A DNA stretch of 64,000 bases from Bradyrhizobium sp. CCGB12 (lineage in GTDB: Bacteria; Pseudomonadota; Alphaproteobacteria; Rhizobiales; Xanthobacteraceae), in assembly GCF_024199845.1 (NCBI RefSeq), contig NZ_JANADO010000001.1, positions 7,688,001 to 7,752,000 of the forward strand. Reading direction: 5' to 3'. Below the pieces are notes generated by a model that worked only from the letters and a program-made list of their open reading frames with translations, did not search any database and was not told the DNA's origin. The position numbers were made by a program, and so were the translations under genes. How positions within the stretch are numbered: the first letter of the stretch is position 1; every line of letters starts with the position of its first letter. Positions 26,561 to 35,147 of this stretch are shown piece after piece.

Positions 26561-27331
26561 TTAAGGCCTAACCCCAGTAGGCTCGTTTGCACCCAGCAAT
26601 TCAACCTGTCCTAAGAGACGCACGTCAATACGCGGCCCCGTAGTCCCCTCGATCCAGCCTCGAACTCGAATACGCCGATTCTCCAAGGACTTAAGGACTA
26701 TCCCGGCGGCCTCGAACGCCGGTAACGTGCGCTTTGAGATAGTCACCGCAAAGCCGCGTGTCCAGTTCCGTCCGAAGTTGAGGTAAGTCATTGCCCCAGC
26801 TTGCCGAACCGACAGGACTTTGCCCTCGACCACCATAAAGCGCCCGATCTCCGCCAAAATATCGTCCTGACTTTCCGCGTTTTTTATGGCCGACGGGTCA
26901 GCCCAACTGCCCTTTTTTTGGCGCCGTGCCTCGGCCTCCGACGCCATCAGGGCGGCCGCGCAGTCCTTGTCGGTGATCTCGGCCGAGGCGATGGCGTCGC
27001 CCTGGGCGAGCAGCATCGCCTGCACCGAGGTATCGCTTTCGCCGACGAAGACCAGCGCGCCCTGGCGGCCGTAACGATCGGGCGTGTCGTCGGGGCTCCG
27101 CAGCATCACCTCGCGGCCGGCCAGCAGCGAGGTCAGCGCCTGCTTCGTCGTCGCGGTCGGTTCGATGCCGGTGAGCCGGATCTCGCGGCTGTCATCGAGA
27201 CGGACGCTGCGCGCATCGACGATTCCTGCGACGCGGCCTTCGCCTTGGGACTCGAACTGGCATGGCGCAGCAGACGCGGCGTCACTCGCGACGAGAAGAA
27301 ATGCGACGATGAGGTGAAGCCGTTGCGTCAC
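26561..27331 (-). CDS. exported thermonuclease-like (SNase-fold) protein
   Basis: 256 aa with a signal peptide (LIVAFLLVASDAASAAP). An OB-fold nuclease-like domain contains IRLTGIEP and DRYGRQGALVFV. Compared with staphylococcal nuclease, the first Arg (RLTG) and the second Arg (YGR) are present. The Asp/Glu pair of the DTPE loop is replaced by EPTA, so the general base Glu43 appears lost. Function may therefore be binding rather than cleavage. A C-terminal half (VVEGKVLSVRQAGAMTYLNF) resembles a second OB-type domain. GTG start; it lies 23 nt upstream of the M48 gene and is probably cotranscribed. Confidence 0.82.
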   Translation of the reverse strand: MTQRLHLIVAFLLVASDAASAAPCQFESQGEGRVAGIVDARSVRLDDSREIRLTGIEPTATTKQALTSLLAGREVMLRSPDDTPDRYGRQGALVFVGESDTSVQAMLLAQGDAIASAEITDKDCAAALMASEAEARRQKKGSWADPSAIKNAESQDDILAEIGRFMVVEGKVLSVRQAGAMTYLNFGRNWTRGFAVTISKRTLPAFEAAGIVLKSLENRRIRVRGWIEGTTGPRIDVRLLGQVELLGANEPTGVRP

Positions 27332-27406
27332 GTGACCCGGAGAGGTTGCGTTGCGCCCTCACCTTAACCCATGCGTAGTTGGGCGCGAAGAGACTTCGTC
27401 ACACTT

Positions 27407-27525
27407 CGTCATTGCGAGCCAACGGGTCCGCGCGAAGCGCGGCCCGATGACAGGCTCCGCGAAGCAATCCAGACCATTTCCGCGGAAAGATTCTGGATTG
27501 CTTCGTCGCAAGAGCTCCTCGCAAT
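27407..27525. repeat. dispersed intergenic palindrome, family C, left part (split by an IS)
   Basis: CGTCATTGCGAGC ... CAATCCAGA ... TCTGGATTGCTTCGTCGCAAGAGCTCCTCGCAAT. The intact relative at 29983-30070 ends CTCCTCGCAATGACG. Here the last GACG is found only beyond the IS (28583 onward). Confidence 0.85.
27521..27525 (+). repeat. target-site duplication GCAAT, left
   Basis: The five bases next to the left IS end, repeated at 28578-28582. Confidence 0.85.
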
Positions 27526-27555
27526 TGTGCAAGTTCACTAATTCGCTGATCGAAT
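27526..27555 (+). repeat. IS terminal inverted repeat, left
   Basis: Begins TGTGCAAGTTCACTAATTCG and is the exact reverse complement of 28548-28577. Confidence 0.93.
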
Positions 27556-27558
27556 GGT

Positions 27559-28524
27559 TTAGGTCTGGGCCTCGGCAAATTCCTTCGGTGTCTTGCCGCC
27601 GAGGGCCTGATGGGGCCTGAAGTTATTGTAGTAGATCACGTACTCGAACAGCTCGTTGGCGAAGTGGTCTAGGTTATCGAAGGTTGCGCCTTCGATGACG
27701 TCGTCGTCCAGGGTTCGCCAGAAGCGTTCGACCTTGCCGTTGGTCTGCGGCCGGTAGGGTCTGGTGTAGCGATGCTTGATGCCGAGCTCGATCAGCATGG
27801 CCTCGAAGGGATGCTCTTCAGGCGTGTTGCGGGATGCGAACTCCGCGCCGTTGTCGGACAGGATCTCGGCAAACTGGATCCCATAGGTGACGTTGAGCGT
27901 GTTGATCATCTTCAAGGTCTTAAACATGACCGGCAGGGCCTTTTTTGAAGTCAGCACCTCGGCCCAGGCCAGGCGCGAGCAACTGTCGACCAGGCTGACG
28001 ATAAAGGCGGGGCTTGAGGGGGGCGCCAGGAACATGTCGCGGGACAGCTGGTGCAGGTCGACATGGCCGAGCTCGCCGATCTTGTCCTTGATAATACGAC
28101 GTTTCTCCTCGCGCATCGTCGGGGTGCGGCGGTTGAGCTGATTGCGTTTGAAGACCCGGTAGATGGTCGAGAGCGACGGTACCGTATCTCGCCGTTCGCG
28201 CAAGGCAGCGTGGACCTCGTACCGGTTCATGCCGCGCGTTCGGCAAGCAACGATCTCCGCCTCGATGCCTTGCGGCTCGCGGCGCTCGCGCCACTTCGGT
28301 CCGCGGCGTTGCGGCAACAGGTCAGCCTCCGCGCCGCTCCGCAGGTAGCGGTTGTAGTACTTCCGGAAGGTCTGCGAGCAGGTGCCGTGGTGCTTGTAGA
28401 AGTCTCCCACCCGGCGGAACGTCGCCGACCGCCCGGCCTTCACCTCCTCATACTCGGCGATCAGGAACCGCCACTTCTGAAGATAATTCCGCTCAATCGT
28501 CCGGTCGAAGCTGTTGTCGCGCAT
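27559..28524 (-). CDS. IS481-like transposase (DDE integrase core)
   Basis: 321 aa, single frame without programmed frameshift. An N-terminal HTH (RVGDFYKHHGTCSQTFRKYY) precedes the rve-type catalytic core. The acidic triad is Asp in GHVDLHQL, Asp in LSDNGAEF and Glu in NGKVERFWRTL. The TRPYRPQTNGKVERF signature is typical of IS481. ATG 28524 is preferred; an upstream frame extension would start inside the terminal repeat. It appears fully functional. Confidence 0.92.
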   Translation of the reverse strand: MRDNSFDRTIERNYLQKWRFLIAEYEEVKAGRSATFRRVGDFYKHHGTCSQTFRKYYNRYLRSGAEADLLPQRRGPKWRERREPQGIEAEIVACRTRGMNRYEVHAALRERRDTVPSLSTIYRVFKRNQLNRRTPTMREEKRRIIKDKIGELGHVDLHQLSRDMFLAPPSSPAFIVSLVDSCSRLAWAEVLTSKKALPVMFKTLKMINTLNVTYGIQFAEILSDNGAEFASRNTPEEHPFEAMLIELGIKHRYTRPYRPQTNGKVERFWRTLDDDVIEGATFDNLDHFANELFEYVIYYNNFRPHQALGGKTPKEFAEAQT

Positions 28525-28547
28525 CGGATCCTCCACGCTGGGAACGG

Positions 28548-28577
28548 ATTCGATCAGCGAATTAGTGAACTTGCACA
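28548..28577 (-). repeat. IS terminal inverted repeat, right
   Basis: Ends TTAGTGAACTTGCACA and mirrors the left end exactly over 30 bp. Confidence 0.93.
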
Positions 28578-28588
28578 GCAATGACGAC
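28578..28588 (+). repeat. target-site duplication GCAAT and tail of the interrupted family C repeat
   Basis: GCAAT at 28578-28582 duplicates the bases left of the IS. GACG continues the palindrome that stops at 27525. Confidence 0.8.
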
Positions 28589-28772
28589 GCGGAAGCCTCC
28601 TCCGCATCTCACCATTCCGCTTTGCGGAAAACGTGAACCGATCGCAAGTCGCGCATCGCACCTCGCGCTTGCTGCCCCCTCGCGCATGCGGCATGATCGC
28701 GGCAATCGCGATAGCCAAGAGCAATAACCAAGCCGCCATCAGAGTACGGCACGATAAGGGAGGTCTTTTTCC

Positions 28773-29978
28773 ATGAAGCATATTTTGTCCGGCATTTTCG
28801 CCGCGGCGCTTGCTCTCAGCGCGAGCGCCTTGCAGGCGCAGGACAAGCCGCCGCTCAAGATTGGCGGCATCCTCGACATGTCGAGCCTCTATGCCGACAT
28901 CACCGGTCCCGGCAGCGAGACCGCGGCGAAGATGGCCGTCGAGGACTTCGGCGGCGAGGTGCTGGGACGCAAGATCCAGGTGCTGGCCGCCGACCATCTC
29001 AACAAGGCCGATCTGTCAGGCAACATTGCCCGCGACATGCTCGACAACCAGGGCGTCGAGATGATCTACGACGTCGCCGCGTCCGCGACCGCGCTTGCCG
29101 CCGGCGAGATTGCGAAAGCGCGCAACAAGATCATCATGTTCAACGGGCCGGGCTCGATCCGTCTCTCCAACGAGGCCTGTGGTCCCTACACCATCCACTA
29201 CGTGTTCGACACTTACGGCCAGGCCAATGTGACCGGCCTTGCGGCCGTGAAGTCGGGCCTCGACAGCTGGTTCTTCCTCACTGCCGATTACGCCTTCGGC
29301 CAGGACCTGGAGAAGGACACCAGCGCCGTTGTGACCAAGACCGGCGGCAAGGTGCTCGGCAGCGTGCGCCACCCGCTCAACACGTCGGACTTTTCGTCGT
29401 TCCTGCTTCAGGCCCAGGCTTCCAAGGCGAAGGTGATTGGCCTCGCGAACGCCGGCGGCGACACCGTCAACGCCATCAAGCAGGCGGCCGAGTTCGGCAT
29501 CACCAAGGGCGGCCAGAAGGTCTCGCCGCTGCTCGCCTTCGTCACCGATATCGACTCGATCGGCCTGGAGACTGCGCAGGGCCTGCTGCTGGCCGAAGCG
29601 TTCTATTGGGACATGAACGACGAGACGCGCGCCTTCTCCAAGCGCTTCATGGAGCGGGTGAAGCGGCCGCCGACCTCGGCGCAGGCCGGCGTCTATTCAT
29701 CCGTGACGCATTACCTGAAGGCCGTGAAGGCAGCCGGCACGACCGATGCGGCCGCCGTGATGAAGGTGATGAAGGAAACGCCGATCAACGATTTCTTCGC
29801 GAAGAACGGCAAGATCCGCGAAGATGGCCGCATGATCCACGACATGTACCTGTTCGAGGTGAAGAAGCCGTCGGAGTCCAAGGGCCGCTGGGACGATTAC
29901 AAACTGCTCGCCACCGTGCCCGGCAGCGAGGCATTCCAGTCGCTGGAGCAGTCGCGCTGTCCGCTGGTGAAGAAATAG
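28773..29978 (+). CDS. ABC transporter periplasmic binding protein, branched-chain amino acid type
   Basis: 401 aa with a signal peptide (ILSGIFAAALALSASALQAQ). The mature start is KIGGILDMSSLYADITGPGS, a type I periplasmic-binding fold. AAGG-type bases (ATAAGGGAGG) precede the ATG. No transporter subunits are adjacent. A family C palindrome separates it from the crotonase gene, but both may belong to one acyl or aromatic acid catabolic unit. Confidence 0.93.
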   Translation: MKHILSGIFAAALALSASALQAQDKPPLKIGGILDMSSLYADITGPGSETAAKMAVEDFGGEVLGRKIQVLAADHLNKADLSGNIARDMLDNQGVEMIYDVAASATALAAGEIAKARNKIIMFNGPGSIRLSNEACGPYTIHYVFDTYGQANVTGLAAVKSGLDSWFFLTADYAFGQDLEKDTSAVVTKTGGKVLGSVRHPLNTSDFSSFLLQAQASKAKVIGLANAGGDTVNAIKQAAEFGITKGGQKVSPLLAFVTDIDSIGLETAQGLLLAEAFYWDMNDETRAFSKRFMERVKRPPTSAQAGVYSSVTHYLKAVKAAGTTDAAAVMKVMKETPINDFFAKNGKIREDGRMIHDMYLFEVKKPSESKGRWDDYKLLATVPGSEAFQSLEQSRCPLVKK

Positions 29979-29982
29979 GCCT

Positions 29983-30070
29983 CGTCATTGCGAGCGAAGC
30001 GAAGCAATCCAGAGATGTTTCTGCAGAGACAGTCTGGATTGCTTCGTCGCAAGAACTCCTCGCAATGACG
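29983..30070. repeat. dispersed intergenic palindrome, family C
   Basis: CGTCATTGCGAGCGAAGCGAAG and its complement CTTCGTCGCAAGAACTCCTCGCAATGACG, with inner CAATCCAGA/TCTGGATTG arms. It begins a few bases after the binding-protein stop. Confidence 0.85.
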
Positions 30071-30114
30071 ATGTGGCGGCAGCCTGGCTAGACAATCAAC
30101 AAGGGAGAGGTCCC

Positions 30115-30903
30115 ATGAACGACATGGTCCTGCAAAAGCTCGAAGGCGGGCTGCTCACGATCACCATGAACCGCCCCGAGCGCAAGAACGCGCTCAACCC
30201 CGACATGGTGCGCGGGCTGGTCGAGGCGGCGCGGCGCGCGGCCGACGATCCGGAGGTGCGGGCGGTGCTGTTCAAGGGCGCCGGCGGCTCCTTCTGCGTC
30301 GGCGGCGACGTCAAGTCGATGGCAGAGGGCCGCGCGCCGTTGCCGTTCGAGCAGAAGCTTGCGAACCTGCGCCGCGGCATGGAGGTCTCGCGCATCCTGC
30401 ACCAGATGCCAAAACCCGTGGTGGCGCAGCTCGATGGCGCGGCGGCCGGTGCGGGCCTGTCGATGGCGCTGTCCTGTGACCTGCGCATCGCCTCCGAATC
30501 CTGCAAGATCACGACGGCCTTCGCCAAGGTCGGCTTCTCCGGCGATTACGGCGGCACTTATTTCCTGACCCAGCTGCTCGGCAGCGCGCGGGCGCGCGAG
30601 CTCTATCTGATGTCGCCGGTGCTCACGGCCAAGGAAGCGCATGCGATCGGCATGGTGACGAAGGTCGTGCCCGACGCCGAGATCGACGCGGCCGCCCACG
30701 AGCTCGCGCTGTCGCTGGCGCAGGGCCCGTCGATCGCGCTCGGCTTCATCAAGCGCAACATCAACAATGCCGAACATCTGGCGCTGGAGGATTGTTTCGA
30801 CGGCGAGGCGATCCATCACACCCGCTGCGGCGACACCGAGGACCACAAGGAGGCCGCCAAGGCTTTCGTCGAGAAGCGCAAGCCCACATTCAAGGGCGCT
30901 TGA
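30115..30903 (+). CDS. crotonase-fold enoyl-CoA isomerase (PaaG-like residues)
   Basis: 262 aa. The oxyanion and CoA motifs are present (VLFKGAGGSFCVGGDVKSMA, AQLDGAAAGAGLSMALSCDL). Both catalytic Glu of classical hydratases are missing: the Glu144 site is Ser in AGLSMA and the Glu164 site is Lys in FAKVGF. Instead GDYGGTYFL places an Asp where PaaG and related isomerases have their catalytic Asp. An isomerase acting on ring-derived or unsaturated acyl-CoA is therefore more likely than a hydratase. GGGAGAGG precedes ATG 30115. Two bases separate it from the VOC gene, so they are cotranscribed. Confidence 0.88.
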   Translation: MNDMVLQKLEGGLLTITMNRPERKNALNPDMVRGLVEAARRAADDPEVRAVLFKGAGGSFCVGGDVKSMAEGRAPLPFEQKLANLRRGMEVSRILHQMPKPVVAQLDGAAAGAGLSMALSCDLRIASESCKITTAFAKVGFSGDYGGTYFLTQLLGSARARELYLMSPVLTAKEAHAIGMVTKVVPDAEIDAAAHELALSLAQGPSIALGFIKRNINNAEHLALEDCFDGEAIHHTRCGDTEDHKEAAKAFVEKRKPTFKGA

Positions 30904-30905
30904 CG

Positions 30906-31652
30906 ATGGCGTCCTATGTGCGATTGCGCCAAATCTGCCTGGTCGCGCCGCAGCTCGAGCCTGTCATCTCCGACATCGCTGAGATCATGGGTCTCGCTGT
31001 GTGCTATCGCGACGGTAATGTCGCGAAATACGGCCTGGAGAATGCGCTGCTCCCGGTCGATACGATCCTGCTGGAGGTGGTGGCGCCGTTCAAGGGCGGC
31101 ACCACGGCCGGCCGCTTCATCGAGAAGACCGGTGGCCGCGGCGGCTACATGGCGATCTTCTGCTGCAACGATCCGGACGAGCGCGGCCGCAACGCCAATG
31201 CAATGGGTGTGCGCACCGCCAACGTCATCGATCACGCGCCCTATCACGGCGTCCAGCTTCACCCCCGCGATTGCCGCGCCGCCTTCATCGAGTTCAACCA
31301 CACCCAAGGCAGCGACGACATTCGAGGCGCCTATCCGCCGGCGGGACCGGACTGGCAAAAATTCATCCGCAAGGACGTGACGCAGGCGCTGACGGCGGTA
31401 GAGATGCAGAGCCCGGATCCGGCGGGGCTGGCCGAGCACTGGGGAAAGCTCCTCGGCATTGCGTCCAATGACGCCGAATTGAAGCTGCCCAATGCCAGCC
31501 TGCGCTTCGTGAAGGGTGCGAGCGAGATCATGAGCGCGCTGGAGTTTCGCGTGGCTGACGTGGCGCACGTGCTGCATGCGGCGCGGGCGAAGGGGCATGC
31601 GGTGGCGGGGAATGAGTTCCTGCTGGGCGGGGTGACGTTCCGCGTGAGTTGA
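30906..31652 (+). CDS. VOC/glyoxalase-like domain protein
   Basis: 248 aa of the vicinal oxygen chelate superfamily, glyoxalase_3-like. The N-terminal half (YVRLRQICLVAPQLEPVISD) and the second half (DVTQALTAVEMQSPDPAGLA) each resemble one beta-alpha-beta-beta-beta unit. Metal ligands cannot be assigned with confidence. It is directly downstream of the crotonase, suggesting a role on the same acyl-CoA or aromatic intermediate, for example an epimerase or a ring-cleavage-like step. Confidence 0.82.
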   Translation: MASYVRLRQICLVAPQLEPVISDIAEIMGLAVCYRDGNVAKYGLENALLPVDTILLEVVAPFKGGTTAGRFIEKTGGRGGYMAIFCCNDPDERGRNANAMGVRTANVIDHAPYHGVQLHPRDCRAAFIEFNHTQGSDDIRGAYPPAGPDWQKFIRKDVTQALTAVEMQSPDPAGLAEHWGKLLGIASNDAELKLPNASLRFVKGASEIMSALEFRVADVAHVLHAARAKGHAVAGNEFLLGGVTFRVS

Positions 31653-31667
31653 TCCCTCCATTGTTAT

Positions 31668-31794
31668 CCGTCACCCTGAGGTGCTCGCCTCTTTGGCGAG
31701 CCTCGAAGGGCGACGGCCACTAGCGGGGCCGTTCATCCTTCGAGGCTCCCGACGGGGCGCTCTGCGCCCCATTACTCGCACCTCAGGATGACGG
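31668..31794. repeat. dispersed intergenic palindrome, family B
   Basis: Opens CCGTCACCCTGAGGTGC, closes GCACCTCAGGATGACGG-like, with TCGAAGGGCGACGG and CATCCTTCGAGG arms. It fills the spacer between the VOC and synthetase genes. Confidence 0.85.
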
Positions 31795-31842
31795 GGCGGA
31801 GAGTGCGGCGGGTTGACGAAGAGCAATAAGGAAACGTCCAAC

Positions 31843-33957
31843 ATGCCGCACCCGCTCGACAGCTTTTTTGCGCCAGCCAGCATCGCGCTGATCGGCGCCT
31901 CGCGCGATCACGAGAAGATCCCGGGGCGGCTGTTGTCGATGCTGCGCAAGAATGAGTATCCCGGCAAGATCTATCCGGTGAACCCGAACTACGCCGACCT
32001 CGACGGGCTCGCCTGTTACAAATCGGTCGCCGAGATCGGTGCGCCCATCGACCTTGCCGTCATCGTCATTCCGGCCCGCGCGGTGTTGCCTGCGCTCGAG
32101 CAATGCGCCGTCGCCGGTGTCAAGAACGCCGTCATCATTTCTTCCGGTTTCGCGGAGGAGGGCGGTGACAGTGCGGCAATGCAGGACGCGATCGCAGCGC
32201 TGGCGAAGCGCACGGGCATGCGGATTTCCGGGCCGAACGCCGAGGGATTTTTCAGCTCGGTGCAGCGCGTGGCGGCGACGTTCAGTCCCGCGGTGGACGT
32301 CAAGCCGGGCGTGGTGCCGCTGATCGCGACGACCAAGCGCATCGGCATCGTTGCGCAGAGCGGCGGCATCGGCTTTGCCTATTATCATCGCGCGCGGGCG
32401 ATCGGCATCGACGTGAGCTACGTCGTCAGCGCCGGAAACGAATCCGATCTCGGTGCCGGCGAGTTCCTGGACTATCTGGTGCAGGACGCCTCGACCGACG
32501 TGATCCTGCTGTTCATCGAAGGCATCCGCGACGTCGAAAAATTCCTTGCCGCCGCGCGGCGCGCTGCGGAGATCAGGAAACCCGTCATCGTGACAAAGGT
32601 CGGCCGCTCCGGCGCGGGCCAGCGCGCGGCGGCCTCGCACACGGCGAGCATGGCCGGGTGGTCGGCGGCCTATGACGCAGTGTTCGCGAAATACGGTTTC
32701 ATCGTCTCCAACGATCTCGACGAAGCCTTGACGATCGCGGCGCTGCTCGCCAGCAACCCGCTGCCGAAGGGCGATCGCGTTGCCGTCGTCACGGTGTCCG
32801 GCGGCGCCGGCATCTGGGGCGCCGATGCCGTGGCGCTGCAAGGCCTGCAGGTGCCGGAGCTCTCCGAGAAGATCCAGGCGGAGATCAGGACGCTGATGCC
32901 GTCTTACGGCACCGCGGGCAACCCGATCGACGTCACCGCCCAAGGCGTCACCTCCGGCGGCTTGCAGAAGAGCGTCGATCTGCTCACGGCCTCCGACGAG
33001 GTCGATGCGATCCTGGTGGTGTTGTCGCTGTCGAGCGAGGTGCGCAAGCCGTTCAAGGACACCGAATTGACGCCGGCGCTGGCGGCGCAAAGGAAGCCCG
33101 TGGCGTTCTATTCCTACACGGTGCCCTCCGACTTCGCGCGCCGCGAACTCGCGAAATCGGGTGTCGTGGTGCTCTCGGGTCTCACCCATGTCGGCGTCGC
33201 GATGCGGCGGCTCGTCGACTACGCGAAATTCAATCTGCCGAAACCCGCGGACGAGACGCGTCTGCCGGCGCGCGATCTCTCGGCGCATTTGCCATCGCGA
33301 ACGTTGTCCGAGACCGATAGCAAGGCATGGCTCCGCGTCGCCGGCGTCACGCTGCCGGACGAAGTGCTGGTGACGGACAAGTCCCGGCTGGATGAAGCGG
33401 TTGCCCGCGCGGGCTTTCCGCTGGTGATGAAGATCCAGTCGCCTGACATTGCGCACAAGAGCGAGGTCGGCGGTGTGCGCGTCAACATCACCACCAAGGG
33501 CGAGGTGTTCCTGGCGTTCGAGGCGCTGCTGGACAATGCGCGCAAGCACCGGCCTGAAGCGACCATTCAAGGCGTGCTGGTCGGCCCCATGGCGAAGCGC
33601 GGCGTCGAGATCATCGTGGGGACGATGACGGACGCGACATTTGGGCCGATGGTGATGGTCGGGCTCGGCGGCATCACCACAGAACTGTTCCGCGACGTCG
33701 TCTATCGCCCGGCACCGGTCGGCGTGGAGGAGGCCAGCGCGATGCTCGCGGGATTGAAGGCCGCGCCGCTGCTGAACGGATTTCGCGGAGCAGCCAAGGC
33801 GGATGTTGCGGCGCTCTCGCAATTGATCGCAGACCTCTCTGTGCTTGCCGCGCGTCATGCCGGGGAGATCTCGGAGATCGAGCTCAATCCGGTGCTGGTG
33901 CATCCGGAGGGGCAGGGGGTGACGATCGTCGATGCGCTGGTGGTGGGACGAAGATAA
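31843..33957 (+). CDS. acyl-CoA synthetase, NDP-forming (ACD) type
   Basis: 704 aa, a fused alpha-beta acid:CoA ligase (ADP-forming). In order: CoA-binding Rossmann domain (SIALIGASRDHEKIPGR), two ligase-CoA domains with the phospho-accepting His266 in ASHTASMAG, and a C-terminal ATP-grasp domain (FPLVMKIQSPDIAHKSEVGG). An AAGGAA ribosome binding site supports ATG 31843 over an upstream TTG. It would activate a carboxylic acid to its CoA thioester for the enzymes around it. The substrate is unknown. Confidence 0.93.
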   Translation: MPHPLDSFFAPASIALIGASRDHEKIPGRLLSMLRKNEYPGKIYPVNPNYADLDGLACYKSVAEIGAPIDLAVIVIPARAVLPALEQCAVAGVKNAVIISSGFAEEGGDSAAMQDAIAALAKRTGMRISGPNAEGFFSSVQRVAATFSPAVDVKPGVVPLIATTKRIGIVAQSGGIGFAYYHRARAIGIDVSYVVSAGNESDLGAGEFLDYLVQDASTDVILLFIEGIRDVEKFLAAARRAAEIRKPVIVTKVGRSGAGQRAAASHTASMAGWSAAYDAVFAKYGFIVSNDLDEALTIAALLASNPLPKGDRVAVVTVSGGAGIWGADAVALQGLQVPELSEKIQAEIRTLMPSYGTAGNPIDVTAQGVTSGGLQKSVDLLTASDEVDAILVVLSLSSEVRKPFKDTELTPALAAQRKPVAFYSYTVPSDFARRELAKSGVVVLSGLTHVGVAMRRLVDYAKFNLPKPADETRLPARDLSAHLPSRTLSETDSKAWLRVAGVTLPDEVLVTDKSRLDEAVARAGFPLVMKIQSPDIAHKSEVGGVRVNITTKGEVFLAFEALLDNARKHRPEATIQGVLVGPMAKRGVEIIVGTMTDATFGPMVMVGLGGITTELFRDVVYRPAPVGVEEASAMLAGLKAAPLLNGFRGAAKADVAALSQLIADLSVLAARHAGEISEIELNPVLVHPEGQGVTIVDALVVGRR

Positions 33958-34112
33958 ACCCTCTCCCCTTGCGGGAGAGGGTGGCTCGCCGCATAGCGGC
34001 GAGACGGGTGAGTCCCTCTCCGCGCGCGCGATCGCAAGAGAATAACTCGCGGAGGCAACCCCTCATCCGGCGCTTCGCGCCACCTTCTCCCACAAGGGGA
34101 GAAGGAAGAAGG
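33957..34112. repeat. dispersed intergenic palindrome, family A
   Basis: CCCTCTCCCCTTGCGGGAGAGGG at the left and CACCTTCTCCCACAAGGGGAG at the right, with CTCATCCGGCGCTTCGCGCC inside. It lies between convergent genes. Confidence 0.8.
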
Positions 34113-34132
34113 AGGTGCCTTCGTTCGAAGAG

Positions 34133-34951
34133 CTATCTTCCCTTAAAATTCGCCACGCGCCGCTCTTCCGTCGCCTTCACGCCTTCCTTGAAATCCTCCG
34201 TCGCGCGCAGGCGTGTCTGCTCGGCGAGCTCGTGATTGGTCGCGGCCATCACGCGGTCGGCGAGGCCGGCGCGCATCGTGGCGCGGGTGGAGAGCAGGCC
34301 GAGCGGCGAGCATTCGGCGATCTCGCCGGCGAGCTTCATCGTGGCTGCCTTGACCTGGTCCTGCGGCACCAGCTCGTTGGCGAGGCCCCATTTGACCGCC
34401 TCTTCGCCGGTGACGCGGCGGCTGGTGTAGAACATCAGCTCGGCGTTGTTCTTGCCGATCAGCTCGGGCAGCGTCACGGTCAGGCCGAAGCCGGGATGGA
34501 AGCCGAGTTTTGTAAAGTTCGCGGAGAAGCGGGCTTCGGGGCAGGTGACGCGGAAGTCGGCCGACACCGCGAGTCCAAGGCCGCCGCCGATGGCTGCGCC
34601 CTGCACGGCGGCAACGATCGGCTTCCTGGCGCGGAAGATGCGCACGGCCTGGATGTAGAGATGGTTGATCGCCCCTAAGCTGTCAGCCGGGTCGCCCTTG
34701 GCCTTCCTCTCGGCCTCCTGCGCTTCCTGCGCCTGCCGCGCGGGATCGCCGAAATTGGCGCCGGCGCAGAACGCCTTGCCTTGTGCCGAGAGAACCGAGG
34801 CGCGGATCTCGATGTCACGATCGAACTCGTCGAGCGCATCCGCGATCTGGTTGATCAGCGAGATGTCGAAGAAGTTCAGCGGCGGGCGGCGGATCTCGAT
34901 GGTGCCGACATGCCCAACTTTCTCGACGCCGATATCTTTATAGGTGCTCAT
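34133..34951 (-). CDS. crotonase superfamily protein lacking both catalytic glutamates
   Basis: 272 aa. The fold is clear: SAQGKAFCAGANFG and QGAAIGGGLGLAVSADFRV. The Glu144 position is a Gly/Leu and the Glu164 position a Lys in FTKLGF. The PaaG-type Asp is also absent (HPGFGLTVT). The reaction is therefore open: isomerase, thioesterase or lyase by another residue are possible. It is located downstream of the acyl-CoA dehydrogenase pair on the same strand, with a family A palindrome between. Confidence 0.88.
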   Translation of the reverse strand: MSTYKDIGVEKVGHVGTIEIRRPPLNFFDISLINQIADALDEFDRDIEIRASVLSAQGKAFCAGANFGDPARQAQEAQEAERKAKGDPADSLGAINHLYIQAVRIFRARKPIVAAVQGAAIGGGLGLAVSADFRVTCPEARFSANFTKLGFHPGFGLTVTLPELIGKNNAELMFYTSRRVTGEEAVKWGLANELVPQDQVKAATMKLAGEIAECSPLGLLSTRATMRAGLADRVMAATNHELAEQTRLRATEDFKEGVKATEERRVANFKGR

Positions 34952-34992
34952 AGATTGTCTCCAAACATCTCGATACGTCCGTAGCGAAGAAC

Positions 34993-35115
34993 CACCTCTC
35001 CCATAGGGAGAGGTCGGCGCGTAGCGCCGGGTGAGGGGCTGCGGTCCCTCGTGAGAGCAAAACCCCTCACCCGATTTGCTGACGCAAATCGACCTCTCCC
35101 TATGGGAGAGGTGAT
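34993..35115. repeat. dispersed intergenic palindrome, family A
   Basis: CACCTCTCCCATAGGGAGAGG on the left and CCTCTCCCTATGGGAGAGGTG on the right, with GGGTGAGGGGCTGCGG and CCCCTCACCCG inside. It separates the crotonase from the dehydrogenase gene. Confidence 0.85.
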
Positions 35116-35147
35116 CGGAGCGCGGGGCTGGCGCGTTGCCACGAGCG

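Larger units (their letters stand above)
27526..28577 (-). mobile_element. complete IS481-like insertion sequence (1052 bp)
   Basis: The element is bounded by perfect 30-bp terminal inverted repeats (27526-27555 and 28548-28577) with TGT...ACA ends, as in IS481. It carries one intact transposase gene on the minus strand and is flanked by a 5-bp direct repeat GCAAT. It interrupts a family C palindrome four bases before its end. The intact frame, perfect repeats and clean duplication suggest recent transposition. Confidence 0.93.

Noticed and set aside
31783..33903. A 706-codon open frame on the minus strand
   Set aside because: It is the antisense shadow of the acyl-CoA synthetase gene. Its composition (His/Arg/Asp-rich) matches no protein family, and the plus-strand frame has full domains.
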